Below are positions 49,312-57,159 of a DNA stretch of 64,000 nt, piece by piece. The notes beneath the pieces are model-generated. The model ran no database searches. It was given only the letters and a program-made list of their open reading frames with translations, and was not told the DNA's origin. Made by a program: the position numbers and the translations under genes. The stretch spans positions 1 to 64,000 of the forward strand of contig JAFTPK010000004.1 in assembly GCA_017463325.1 (NCBI GenBank), given 5' to 3'. This DNA comes from Clostridia bacterium (GTDB lineage: Bacteria; Bacillota; Clostridia; Christensenellales; Borkfalkiaceae). Position 1 is the stretch's first letter. Every line of letters starts with the position of its first letter.

Positions 49312-49893
49312 TTATATTAGTAGTAAAGCGGGTAGACCGACGAGTAGACCGAGGGTCGCGCCGCCGAGAAGATCGGTAAAATAGTGGTGCCCGAATAGGA
49401 AACGGAAAAAGGCAATCCAAACGCCTACGGCGTAAAGCACGCCCCCCGCTAAGGGGAAATAGGCGAGCGTTACCGACGCGATCACGAAAGCGCACGCGGT
49501 GTGCCTTGACGGAAAGGAATTTTGGAAAGCGTTTTTCTCTACGAGCGGAAATATTTTTGCGCCCTCTTGTTCGTAAGGACGGGGGCGTTTAAAAATTTTC
49601 CGAAAAAAGGAAACCAAAAACAGACAGACCGCGGGCAACAAGAGGGTAGCCGCGGCGTTTTGCCAAGAAACGCCAAGGCGAAAAAAAGCGTAAAAAACGA
49701 GCGCGGCGTATGCCGCCATAGAAACCCCGACAAGAACCTTTTCTGCGAATACGAGGGCCTTTACGGCGCGTTTATGCGGACGTAGAGGCTCCGTTAAGGA
49801 GAGGTATAGTTTTTGATAAAAAGACTTAGACATAGGACGCATATAAAAAAGTGAATTCTCGCCCCTTTGGGGCTTGCGTGAATGGAATTGCAT
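49312..49893 (-). CDS. PAP2-family membrane phosphatase
   Basis: 193 residues from ATG 49893, but ATG 49842 or 49833 may be the real start since none has a clear ribosome site. About five membrane helices. The three acid-phosphatase motifs are present: KIFKRPRPYE (K-x6-RP), SFPSRHTAC (PSRH in place of PSGH), and FRFLFGHHYFTDLLGG (R-x5-H-x3-D). It probably dephosphorylates a lipid pyrophosphate such as undecaprenyl-PP or a phosphatidate on the outer membrane face. It is convergent with the TasA locus. A GAATTGCAnTGCAATTC-like palindrome lies just at its 5' end. Confidence 0.88.
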   Translation of the reverse strand: MQFHSRKPQRGENSLFYMRPMSKSFYQKLYLSLTEPLRPHKRAVKALVFAEKVLVGVSMAAYAALVFYAFFRLGVSWQNAAATLLLPAVCLFLVSFFRKIFKRPRPYEQEGAKIFPLVEKNAFQNSFPSRHTACAFVIASVTLAYFPLAGGVLYAVGVWIAFFRFLFGHHYFTDLLGGATLGLLVGLPALLLI

Positions 49894-49924
49894 TGCAATT
49901 CGTTATGAAAATTATTCCGCTCAT

Positions 49925-49967
49925 TTATAAACAAAAGCAAAGCCGTCCGAGGGGGATTCGGACGGCT
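49925..49967 (-). terminator. Terminator of the EF-G-like gene
   Basis: On the minus strand AGCCGTCCGA and TCGGACGGCT (49967-49958 and 49950-49941) form a perfect 10-bp stem, followed by TTGCTTTTGTTT. Confidence 0.7.
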
Positions 49968-49979
49968 CGCCCGTTAAGG

Positions 49980-50015
49980 ATTTCTACGCGGAAAGCTTAC
50001 GCTCCGCGCAGAAAT
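49980..50015 (-). repeat. Second stable hairpin in the 3' region of the EF-G-like gene
   Basis: ATTTCT-CGCGGA type arms (49980-49992 and 50003-50015) pair over 12 of 13 positions with a 10-nt loop. It lies between the EF-G stop and its terminator and has no T run. It could protect the mRNA 3' end or be part of a 3'-derived small RNA. Confidence 0.5.
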
Positions 50016-50062
50016 GGAAAGCAGTAAAATAAATCAACTATTCAAAAAATTCTTTTGACGAC

Positions 50063-52132
50063 TTATTCTTCCGTTTTTGCCGCTGCGATTACTTTCGCCG
50101 CAAGCTCGGGATTAGACAGCTCCTCGTAGCCCAAAAATTCGGAAACGAATTTCCCGCTACCGCGCGTTAAGGAGCGAAGCTCCATGGTATACGACTTGAT
50201 TTCCGCTTGCGGAACTTCTGCCGTAATGATGGAGGTGGTGCCCTCGGTGTCCGTACCCATGATACGACCGCGGCGTTTATTGATGTCGCCCATAACGTCG
50301 CCGAGGTAATCCCCGGGAACGGCGATCTTTAAACGGTAAACGGGTTCAAGCAGTACGGGTTTCGCGTTTTTAAGCCCTTCTTTATAGGCAAGCGAGGCTG
50401 CCATTTTAAAGGAAAGCTCGTTAGAGTCAACGTCGTGATAGCTGCCGTCGTACAAGGTGGCTTTCAGCCCCGTGACGGGATAGCCTGCAAGCGGGCCTTT
50501 CGCCATGCTTTCTCTCAGCCCTTTTTCTACGGCGGGGAAATAGCTCTTAGGCACCGCGCCGCCAACGACTTCTTCCGCAAATTCAAATTCTTCTTCGCTC
50601 GGCTCGAAACGGATCTTACAATGCCCGTACTGACCGTGGCCGCCCGATTGTTTCTTGTGCTTACCCTCAGCCTCCGCTTTGCCGCGAATGGTTTCTTTAT
50701 ACGCCACCTTGGGTTCGGCAAGCTTGACGTCTACGCCGTAACGGCTCTTGACCTTTTTTGCAAGCAGTTCAAGGTGCGTGTCGCCCTGACCGCCAAGGAG
50801 CAGCTCGCCCGTGGAAACGTTCTTTTCTACGGAGAAAGTGTAGTCCTCTTCGCCGAGCTTGGCAAGTCCCGCAAACACCTTGTCTTCCTCCCCTTTCTTT
50901 TCCGCCGTTACCGCCATAAAAAGGGTGGGCTTGGGGAAGTGAATTGCAGGGAAGAGCACCTTGGCTTTCGCGTCGCAAAGGGTGTCGCCCGTATTCGTCG
51001 CACCGAGCTTGTTCACCGCGCCGATATCGCCCGCGTACAATTCGTCTACCGGCTCCATTTTCTTGCCTTTAAGCACGTATACTTGACCGATACGTTCTTC
51101 CTGTGCGGAGTTAGAATTCCAAACGACGGAGTTGCTCTTTAACGTGCCGCGGAAATTTTTGATATAGGAAAGCTTGCCCGAATAGGGGTCGATCACCGTT
51201 TTAAATACCTGTGCCGCAAGGGGAGCGTCGTCGTCCGCGCCGCGGATTGCAAGTACCTTGTCGTTGGTAAGATCGTCTACGAGGATCTCGCCGCGTTCGC
51301 TTGCCATAGGCATATACGTAACGATTTCGTTTAACAGGTTGATAACGCCGCGGTTTTGGAGGGCAGAGCCTGCCATGACGGGAATGGTGTTGCAGGTCGC
51401 AATACCGACGCGGATCCCGCGAATAGTTTCTTCGCGCGTAAGCTCGCCCGTTTCAAAATATTTATCGAGCAGTACTTCGTCGTTTTCCGCCGCCGTTTCC
51501 GCAAGCTGCGCTTTCATTTCTTCTACCTGCTCTTTCATCTCCTCGGGAATGGGAATTTCGACAGGGCCGTTTTCCTTGAATAAGTACGCTCTTTCCTGCA
51601 AAGCGTTGATACAGCCCTGCATTTTTCCGTTTTCCATGATCGGGATTTGGATAGGTGCAAGCTTAGTGGGGTATTTCGCCTGCAGGGCGCGGACGGTGCC
51701 AAGGTAGTCGGCGTTTTCTTTGTCCATGCCGTTGATGAAAATAATGAGCGGTTTGCCGATCTTCAAACAATAATCAACGATCGTTTCCGCGCCGATCGGT
51801 ACGGTGCCGTTTGCGCCGACAACGAGAAGAGCGCCGCCTGCTGCTCTGAGGCCCGCCGCGCGTTCCCCCTCGAAGTCGTAGAAACCGGGCAGGTCGAGAA
51901 CGTTAATCTTTACGTCTTTCCAGAAAAGATAGGACGCGGACGCGTACACGGACATCTTTTTCGACTTTTCCAGCTCGTCAAAGTCGGAAACGGTGGTGCC
52001 GTCCGTTACCTTGCCCATACGGTCGATCGCGCCGCCGTTAAAAAGCATAGCTTCGCAAAGGGAGGTCTTCCCTTCCCCGCCGTGCCCAACGATCGCAATG
52101 TTTCTGATTTTTTCGCCTTTGATACTGCTCAT
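50063..52132 (-). CDS. EF-G-like translational GTPase paralogue
   Basis: 689 residues with the five-domain layout of EF-G. P-loop GHGGEGKTSL at 16-25, switch I KSKKMSVYASASY near 57-69 (RGITI is replaced), switch II DLPGFYDF at 80-87 (instead of DTPGH), and NGMDKENAD at 134-142 (instead of NKxD). Domain IV carries SGGHGQYGHCKIRFEP and GGAVPKSYFPAVEKGLRE. These changes mark the EF-G-like group that exists beside true EF-G in many bacteria. The loss of the DTPGH histidine suggests altered ribosome-stimulated GTP hydrolysis. It is not in an rps12/rps7 operon. The specific role is unknown. Confidence 0.9.
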   Translation of the reverse strand: MSSIKGEKIRNIAIVGHGGEGKTSLCEAMLFNGGAIDRMGKVTDGTTVSDFDELEKSKKMSVYASASYLFWKDVKINVLDLPGFYDFEGERAAGLRAAGGALLVVGANGTVPIGAETIVDYCLKIGKPLIIFINGMDKENADYLGTVRALQAKYPTKLAPIQIPIMENGKMQGCINALQERAYLFKENGPVEIPIPEEMKEQVEEMKAQLAETAAENDEVLLDKYFETGELTREETIRGIRVGIATCNTIPVMAGSALQNRGVINLLNEIVTYMPMASERGEILVDDLTNDKVLAIRGADDDAPLAAQVFKTVIDPYSGKLSYIKNFRGTLKSNSVVWNSNSAQEERIGQVYVLKGKKMEPVDELYAGDIGAVNKLGATNTGDTLCDAKAKVLFPAIHFPKPTLFMAVTAEKKGEEDKVFAGLAKLGEEDYTFSVEKNVSTGELLLGGQGDTHLELLAKKVKSRYGVDVKLAEPKVAYKETIRGKAEAEGKHKKQSGGHGQYGHCKIRFEPSEEEFEFAEEVVGGAVPKSYFPAVEKGLRESMAKGPLAGYPVTGLKATLYDGSYHDVDSNELSFKMAASLAYKEGLKNAKPVLLEPVYRLKIAVPGDYLGDVMGDINKRRGRIMGTDTEGTTSIITAEVPQAEIKSYTMELRSLTRGSGKFVSEFLGYEELSNPELAAKVIAAAKTEE

Positions 52133-52193
52133 AGTGGTATTCCCCCTGAAATTTAGTCTTTCAACATTCGGCTGTGGCCGTCTGCTTATCTAT

Positions 52194-52222
52194 ACTATAA
52201 CATACTTTTTTGGATTTTTCAA
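52194..52222 (-). promoter_or_regulatory. Promoter of the EF-G-like gene
   Basis: On the minus strand TTGAAA (52222-52217), a 17-bp spacer, TATAGT (52199-52194). Confidence 0.65.
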
Positions 52223-52294
52223 GAGGGTTTTTAAAAATTTTTTGCATTTTTTGAAAAAATTTTTCGTTTTTGGAGGATTTTTCCTCTTCTCTAC

Positions 52295-52323
52295 AAGACA
52301 AACGAAAAAAAAAGTGCTATACT
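52295..52323 (+). promoter_or_regulatory. Probable promoter of the cysteine desulfurase gene
   Basis: AAGACA (52295-52300), a 17-bp spacer, TATACT (52318-52323). A second possible -10, TATAAT, lies at 52328-52333. The two overlap in a palindrome TATACTATAGTATA, which could be a repressor site. Confidence 0.5.
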
Positions 52324-52367
52324 ATAGTATAATAGAAGCGTTAAAGTGGACAAATAAGGAAAAAAGT

Positions 52368-53510
52368 ATGGCGATTTATCTTGATCACGCGGCAACGACG
52401 CCGCTTCATCAACAGGCGTTTGAAAAAATGCGCCCCTATCTTCTCGGCGCGTTTGGGAACGCCGATTCTCCGCACGCCTTGGGACGGGAGGCGGCAGCCG
52501 CCGTTGACGGTGCGCGCGATACCCTTGCCGCGGCTTTAAACGCCCGTCCAAACGAGGTGTATTTTACCTCGGGTGGCACCGAGGCGGACAACTGGGCGAT
52601 TCTCGGCGGCGCGCGCGCTATGCGTGTGCGCGGAAAAAATCACGTTCTCCTTTCTGCGATAGAGCATCACGCGGCTCTTTATGCCGCGGAAACCCTCGAA
52701 AAGGAGGGGTTTGACGTGGAATTTTTGCCCGTGATGCGCGGCGGCGTTGTGGAGCCGTCCGAAGTAGCGGTGCGTTTGCGAGAGGAAACCGCGCTGGTTT
52801 GCTTGATGGCTGTCAATAACGAAACGGGGGTGCGGCAGCCGATCGAGGAGGTTGCGGCGCTCGTTAAAAAGACGGACGCTCTTTTGTTTGTGGACGCCGT
52901 ACAGGCGTTTCCGCATGAAAAAATCGACGTAAAAAAATGGGGCGTTGATTTATTGAGCGTTTCTTCCCATAAAATTTACGGGCCAAAAGGCGTGGGTGCG
53001 ATGTACGTGCGTGGGGGCGTAAAAATAGAGAGGCTGGTCGGCGGCGGCGAGCAGGAGCGAGGCTTGCGCGGCGGTACGCTCAACGTGCCCGCGATCGTCG
53101 GTTTTGGCGAAGCGGTGCGCTTGCTGGAAGAGGGGCGTGAGGAAACGGAAAAAAAGGTGCGCGCGGTGAGAGAGCGGTTTTTGGCGGGGCTTTCCTCGCT
53201 GGACGGCGTTACGGTAAACGGTGAAGAGGAAAAAAGGACGGCGGCGATCGTTAATTTGCGCGTTTGCGGCGTGAAAAATTCAACGCTTTTATACCGTACC
53301 GACTTAGCGGGGGTGATGATGGCGGCAGGCTCGGCATGTTCGTCGGCGTCCGTCAAGCCCAGTCACGTGCTGACTGCCATGGGATTTTCGGAGCAAGAGG
53401 CGTCGGAATGTGTGCGTGTGAGCTTTGGCGTGGAAAACACGCCCGAGGAAATGGACGAGGCGGCAAGGATTTTTACGAGAGCCGTGAACGAGCTGCGGGA
53501 AAATTCGTAA
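52368..53510 (+). CDS. Cysteine desulfurase (NifS/IscS family)
   Basis: 380 residues from ATG 52368 behind AAGGA; the open frame extends far upstream only as a shadow of the EF-G gene. N-terminal YLDHAATTPLH, SGGTEADNWAI at about 66-76, PLP lysine K202 in SSHKIYGPKGVG, GGGEQERGLRGGTLN, and the persulfide cysteine C324 in AGSACSSASVKPSH. It mobilises sulfur from cysteine for Fe-S clusters or thio-modification of tRNA. No iscU or mnmA is adjacent. The next gene is a ferredoxin with its own promoter. Confidence 0.96.
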   Translation: MAIYLDHAATTPLHQQAFEKMRPYLLGAFGNADSPHALGREAAAAVDGARDTLAAALNARPNEVYFTSGGTEADNWAILGGARAMRVRGKNHVLLSAIEHHAALYAAETLEKEGFDVEFLPVMRGGVVEPSEVAVRLREETALVCLMAVNNETGVRQPIEEVAALVKKTDALLFVDAVQAFPHEKIDVKKWGVDLLSVSSHKIYGPKGVGAMYVRGGVKIERLVGGGEQERGLRGGTLNVPAIVGFGEAVRLLEEGREETEKKVRAVRERFLAGLSSLDGVTVNGEEEKRTAAIVNLRVCGVKNSTLLYRTDLAGVMMAAGSACSSASVKPSHVLTAMGFSEQEASECVRVSFGVENTPEEMDEAARIFTRAVNELRENS

Positions 53511-53541
53511 AAATTTCCTTAAAAAACTTGCCGTCAAATTC

Positions 53542-53570
53542 TTTACTAATGAAAGAAAATGTGATATAAT
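53542..53570 (+). promoter_or_regulatory. Promoter of the ferredoxin gene
   Basis: TTTACT at 53542-53547, a 17-bp spacer, TATAAT at 53565-53570. Confidence 0.75.
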
Positions 53571-53603
53571 AAACGTACTATAAGCAATGGAGGTAAGAAA
53601 ACT

Positions 53604-53771
53604 ATGGCACACAGAATTACGGATAGCTGTCTTGCGTGCGGCGCATGTCAGTCCACCTGCCCCGTCGATGCAATCACCGAGGGCGATATCTACAAGATCG
53701 ACCCTGAGGTTTGCGTAGATTGCGGCGCTTGTAAAGCAGGTTGCCCCGTTGACGCGATTGAGGAAGAATAA
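53604..53771 (+). CDS. 2[4Fe-4S] clostridial-type ferredoxin
   Basis: 55 residues, ATG 53604 behind GGAGG. Two cluster motifs C-x2-C-x2-C-x3-CP are seen: CLACGACQSTCPVDAI (about 10-25) and CVDCGACKAGCPVDAI (about 37-52). Length and layout are those of classic clostridial ferredoxins, small cytosolic electron carriers for pyruvate:ferredoxin oxidoreductase, hydrogenase and similar enzymes. It has its own promoter and terminator. It supports an anaerobic lifestyle. Confidence 0.97.
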   Translation: MAHRITDSCLACGACQSTCPVDAITEGDIYKIDPEVCVDCGACKAGCPVDAIEEE

Positions 53772-53773
53772 GT

Positions 53774-53802
53774 AAAAAGCGGGGCGAAAGCTCCGCTTTT
53801 TA
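53774..53802 (+). terminator. Terminator of the ferredoxin gene
   Basis: AAAAAGCGGGGC and GCTCCGCTTTTT pair around a GAAA tetraloop (one G-U wobble), ending in a T run. Confidence 0.85.
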
Positions 53803-53825
53803 AGTACAAGATACAAGAGGTTTCT

Positions 53826-54662
53826 ATGTTTTGCGATTTACACACCCATTCCGTTTTTTCAGACGGAACGTATACGCCGACGGAACTTATACGGGAGGCG
53901 GACGAGCGCGGCTTATCCGCGATCGCGCTGACCGACCATAATACCGCCCGAGGACTGCCCGAATTTTTGGCAGCCGCCAAGGCTGCCGCCGTGCAAGCGG
54001 TGGCAGGGGTGGAATTTTCCGTGGACTGGGGAGAGAAAAATACCGAGCTGCATATTCTCGGTTTGTTCCTCACGCCCGACGCCTTTTTGCGTGTCGAGGA
54101 GTGGGTGCAAACGCTTCGGCGCAACAAGGAGGAGAGTAACCGTATCCTTTGCGGTCGGCTGGCTGCCGCAGGGTATGAGATCGACCTTGACGAGGTGAAA
54201 AAAAACTCTCCCGCGGAGTTTGTCAACCGCGCCTTGATCGGAGAAGTGCTTGCGAAAAAGGGATACGTCCCGTCCATTGCGGCGGCGTTTGAAACGCTGC
54301 TGAAAAAAGGCGGGGAGTTTTACGTAGAGCCAAAGCGTTTGCCCGCGCTGGAAACGGTGGCTTTTATCAAAGAGCTTGGCGGTGCGGCGGTGCTGGCTCA
54401 CCCCTTTTTGAATTTGGACGAGGAGGGACTTCGAGGATTTTTGCCGCGAGCAAAAGAGGCGGGCTTGGACGGCATGGAAACTATGTATTCCACCTATACG
54501 GAAAAAGAGAGCGCGCTTTCCGCAGCGATCGCAAAGGAATTTTCGCTCAAACAAAGTGGCGGGAGCGATTTCCACGGCACAAGAAAGCCGAATATCTTTC
54601 TCGGCGTGGGCAAGGGAAATTTGAAAATCCCTACGAATTTTTACGAGGAATTAAAAGGGTAG
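53826..54662 (+). CDS. PHP-domain phosphoesterase
   Basis: 278 residues. PHP metal-site segments: CDLHTHSVFSDGTYTP at 3-18, ALTDHNTARGL at about 34-44, GVEFSVDW at about 59-66, LAHPFLN at about 189-195, and GSDFHG at about 248-253. It matches the TrpH/YciV-like nucleoside-3',5'-bisphosphate phosphatase or 5'-3' exonuclease group. The domain order PHP with an inserted helical region (about 75-165) is typical. It is probably monocistronic. Confidence 0.9.
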   Translation: MFCDLHTHSVFSDGTYTPTELIREADERGLSAIALTDHNTARGLPEFLAAAKAAAVQAVAGVEFSVDWGEKNTELHILGLFLTPDAFLRVEEWVQTLRRNKEESNRILCGRLAAAGYEIDLDEVKKNSPAEFVNRALIGEVLAKKGYVPSIAAAFETLLKKGGEFYVEPKRLPALETVAFIKELGGAAVLAHPFLNLDEEGLRGFLPRAKEAGLDGMETMYSTYTEKESALSAAIAKEFSLKQSGGSDFHGTRKPNIFLGVGKGNLKIPTNFYEELKG

Positions 54663-54674
54663 CGAAAACAAAAG

Positions 54675-54710
54675 CACCCGCGTCCTTTATTAGGAACGCG
54701 GGTGTTTTTT
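54675..54710. terminator. Terminator between the convergent PHP and AraC genes
   Basis: CACCCGCGTCCT (54675-54686) pairs with AGG-ACGCGGGTG (one bulged A) ending at 54704, followed by TTTTTT. Confidence 0.85.
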
Positions 54711-55530
54711 AGTTGTTCTTTTTGAGCTGTATGCTCTTTACGTATTCACGCGGGGTCATGCCTATCTTGGCTTTAAACACCTTGGAAAAATACAAAGGGT
54801 CGTTAAACCCGCAAAGAAAAGCGATATTCTTCACCTCTGAAAACCCTTGCTGCATCAGCGCGCAGGCGTTTTGCGTTCGCACCGTGTTTAAGTAGTCGGA
54901 GATCCCGATTTTAAATACCGTTTTAAATAGAGCGGAAATGTATTTGGGGTGATAGGAAAGCTCGCTTGCGAGCGTTTTTAAAGACAGGTCGCAATCGGAG
55001 AAATGCTTGTCGATATACCGTTTTACGGCGTGCGCCGCCGTTTGTTCTCGATTTTTGTCTTCGACGGGGTAATATTTAGTGCCGATTTCCGCGAACGTGT
55101 AGAGTAAAATGCTCTCGCTCTTCAAGTCTGCCACGTTTTGACTGCAAGCAATCCCCTCCTCCCAAAGCTCCTTTAACTCGCCAAAGCCGCGAAAAACGCA
55201 ATTTTTTTCGTTAATGCGGAAGCGGTGTAAAAGATAGTTGGCGCGGGAGCCGAGAAAGCTCGTGTACGCGTATTTAAACGAGCCGAGGCTTTCCAAGGAA
55301 TAGGTGACGGCGGGCAGACAGAAAAACACGTCCCCCTCGTGCAGGTGAATTTCGCTCTTGCCACAACGCAAAATCCCCTGTCCTTCGAGGACGAAATGAG
55401 TGCGATAATAGGAAAGGGTACGCTGATTGTCGGGATATTGCGGCATGGTTTCGAGGACGAAATTGACGATATGAATAGGTTCCTGCGTTTCCCGCGTGGG
55501 AATGAACATACAAACGTTATCGGTTTCCAT
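54709..55530 (-). CDS. AraC-family transcriptional regulator of the oxidoreductase locus
   Basis: 273 residues from ATG 55530 behind GGAGG; the longer frame upstream runs through the promoter. N-terminal cupin sensor (YYRTHFVLEGQGILRCGKSE, HLHEGDVFFCLPAVTYSLES) and C-terminal AraC DNA-binding domain (LSLKTLASELSYHPKYISAL and VKNIAFLCGFNDPLYFSKVF). It is divergent from the two Gfo/Idh/MocA genes, whose promoters carry matching inverted repeats. It is therefore the likely activator of them in response to a sugar ligand. Confidence 0.93.
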   Translation of the reverse strand: METDNVCMFIPTRETQEPIHIVNFVLETMPQYPDNQRTLSYYRTHFVLEGQGILRCGKSEIHLHEGDVFFCLPAVTYSLESLGSFKYAYTSFLGSRANYLLHRFRINEKNCVFRGFGELKELWEEGIACSQNVADLKSESILLYTFAEIGTKYYPVEDKNREQTAAHAVKRYIDKHFSDCDLSLKTLASELSYHPKYISALFKTVFKIGISDYLNTVRTQNACALMQQGFSEVKNIAFLCGFNDPLYFSKVFKAKIGMTPREYVKSIQLKKNN

Positions 55531-55554
55531 AAAGCACCTCCGTTTTACCTTTTC

Positions 55555-55584
55555 ATTATACCTTATTTTTTTCTCTCCTGTCAA
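55555..55584 (-). promoter_or_regulatory. Promoter of the divergent AraC gene
   Basis: On the minus strand TTGACA (55584-55579), an 18-bp spacer, TATAAT (55560-55555). The -35 ends 9 nt from the operator repeat at 55593, so autoregulation is possible. Confidence 0.75.
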
Positions 55585-55592
55585 CGGTTTTA

Positions 55593-55655
55593 ATGGATAT
55601 TTTCCCTGTTTGAATGGAAAATATCCATTTCTTTCCCTAAAAAATATGTTATAAT
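55593..55655 (+). promoter_or_regulatory. AraC-type operator and promoter of the first oxidoreductase
   Basis: ATGGATATTTTCC (55593-55605) and GGAAAATATCCAT (55616-55628) are perfect 13-bp inverted repeats. The right arm ends where the -35 should be; TATAAT is at 55650-55655 with no good -35. That is the arrangement of an activator-dependent promoter. Confidence 0.7.
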
Positions 55656-55702
55656 AATGGCATAGCCTTGAAGGATCGGGGCAGAAAAGGAGAGAATAAG
55701 AG

Positions 55703-57025
55703 ATGAAAAAGATTAGAATCGGGGTCATGGGCGCCTATCGCGGAACAGGTATGATCAATTACTGTAAGACGGCGGGGAATGCGGAAGTGGTCGCCATTTG
55801 CGATAAGTGGGTAGAGGGTCTGGAAAGACAGAAAGAACTCAACGCGGGCTACGATATTACCTATTATGACAATTTCGACGATTTTATCAAGCACGATATG
55901 GACGCGGTAGTGCTTGCCAACTACGCAAACGAGCACGCCCCCTTTGCTATTCGCGCCATGAAGCTTGGCTTGCACGTGTATTCGGAGGTGCTCCCCGTGC
56001 AGAACATGAAAGAGGCCGTCGAGCTTTGCGAAGCGGTGGAGGAAACGGGCAAGGTCTATGCGTACGGCGAGAACTACTGTTACATGGAAGGCCCTTACGA
56101 AATGCGGCGGCTGTACAAGGAGGGAAAAATCGGCAACCTTGAATACGCCGAGTGCGAATATATCCACAACTGTGACTCTATTTGGCACGCGATTACCTAC
56201 GGCGATCCCAACCATTGGCGCAACAATATGTACGCTACGTTCTACTGCACGCACAGCTTAGGCCCCATTATTCACTCGACGGGGCTTCGCCCTGTGTCCG
56301 TCACGGGCTTTGAGGGCGTGAGAAAGGCGAGGGACGAAATGAACGGAAGTAAAAGCGGCTCGTTCGGTATCGAAATGGTGACCTTGGAAAACGGCGCGAT
56401 TGTAAAGAGTATTCACGGAGGCTTGTATAAAGATTCCATTTGGTACTGTATGTACGGCGACGCAGGGCGTATGGAAACGGCGAGAGAGGACGCGCGGCAA
56501 GGGGCGTTTGGCCGTTTGTACGTCAATGCGGACGAATACCCTAGCGGCTACGGCACGGGCAAGCTCGATACCTATCTTCCCAAATTGACGGAGGACGAGG
56601 ATATTCGTCGTTTCGGCCACGGCGGGAGCGATTACTGGTCTATGTATCATTTCGTGGAAAGAATTAGAGGGGATAAGAACGCGGACATTATTGACGTGTA
56701 CGAGGCGCTCGATATGTTCTTCCCCGGGCTTTTGGCTTACCGTTCGGTGTTGAACGGCGGCACGCCCGTAGAGGTGCCCGATTTCCGCGATAAGTCGGTG
56801 AGAGAAAAGTACAGAAACGATACGGCTTGTACCTATCCCAAGGCAGCGGGCGATCAGCTGATCCCCGTTTACTCCAAGGGAAATCCCGCAATCGACCCTG
56901 CTGTGTATGAGCGCATGAGAAAAAAACGGCTCGACGAATTTAAGGCGAATACGGGCTACACCAAAGCGGCGTTCACGCAGAGCAGTAAAAAGAAGGTGGA
57001 GCCTGCGGACGAAAGTAAAAAATAA
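55703..57025 (+). CDS. Gfo/Idh/MocA-family oxidoreductase, copy 1
   Basis: 440 residues. N-terminal Rossmann segment IRIGVMGAYRGTGMINYC at 4-21 binds NAD(P). YSEVLPVQNMKEAVELCEAV replaces the usual EKP motif: the family's catalytic-site lysine position reads EVLP here. YGENYCYMEGPYEMRRLYKE and HSLGPIIHSTGLRPVSVTGF define the C-terminal substrate domain. It resembles Gfo/Idh/MocA enzymes of the 'family 109 glycosidase-like' or sugar dehydrogenase type; the substrate is unknown. It is closely similar to the next gene over its whole length. Confidence 0.9.
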   Translation: MKKIRIGVMGAYRGTGMINYCKTAGNAEVVAICDKWVEGLERQKELNAGYDITYYDNFDDFIKHDMDAVVLANYANEHAPFAIRAMKLGLHVYSEVLPVQNMKEAVELCEAVEETGKVYAYGENYCYMEGPYEMRRLYKEGKIGNLEYAECEYIHNCDSIWHAITYGDPNHWRNNMYATFYCTHSLGPIIHSTGLRPVSVTGFEGVRKARDEMNGSKSGSFGIEMVTLENGAIVKSIHGGLYKDSIWYCMYGDAGRMETAREDARQGAFGRLYVNADEYPSGYGTGKLDTYLPKLTEDEDIRRFGHGGSDYWSMYHFVERIRGDKNADIIDVYEALDMFFPGLLAYRSVLNGGTPVEVPDFRDKSVREKYRNDTACTYPKAAGDQLIPVYSKGNPAIDPAVYERMRKKRLDEFKANTGYTKAAFTQSSKKKVEPADESKK

Positions 57026-57028
57026 AAT

Positions 57029-57112
57029 ATAGATATTTTCCATATTGATATGAATATTTTCCATATTTGTATGGAAAATATCTATTTCTTTCCTCAAAAA
57101 ATATGCTATAAT
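57029..57112 (+). promoter_or_regulatory. Duplicated AraC-type operator and promoter of the second oxidoreductase
   Basis: ATAGATATTTTCC (57029-57041), a further direct half-site ATATTTTCCAT (57054-57064), and inverted GGAAAATATCTAT (57073-57085), then TATAAT at 57107-57112. From the inverted arm to the start codon it is nearly identical to 55616-55702 (shared GATCGGGGCA and AAGGAGAGAATAAGAG). The promoter was duplicated together with the gene. Confidence 0.7.
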
Positions 57113-57159
57113 AATGGCGTAGCCTTGAAAGATCGGGGCAAAAAAGGAGAGAATAAGAG

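Noticed and set aside
51993-52367. N-terminal extension of the cysteine desulfurase frame
   Set aside because: The extension is antisense to the EF-G-like gene and crosses the promoter region. ATG 52368 has the ribosome site and the family N-terminus.
55531-55728. 66-residue N-terminal extension of the AraC-type regulator
   Set aside because: It would translate through the gene's own TTGACA/TATAAT promoter. ATG 55530 has GGAGG and fits the family.
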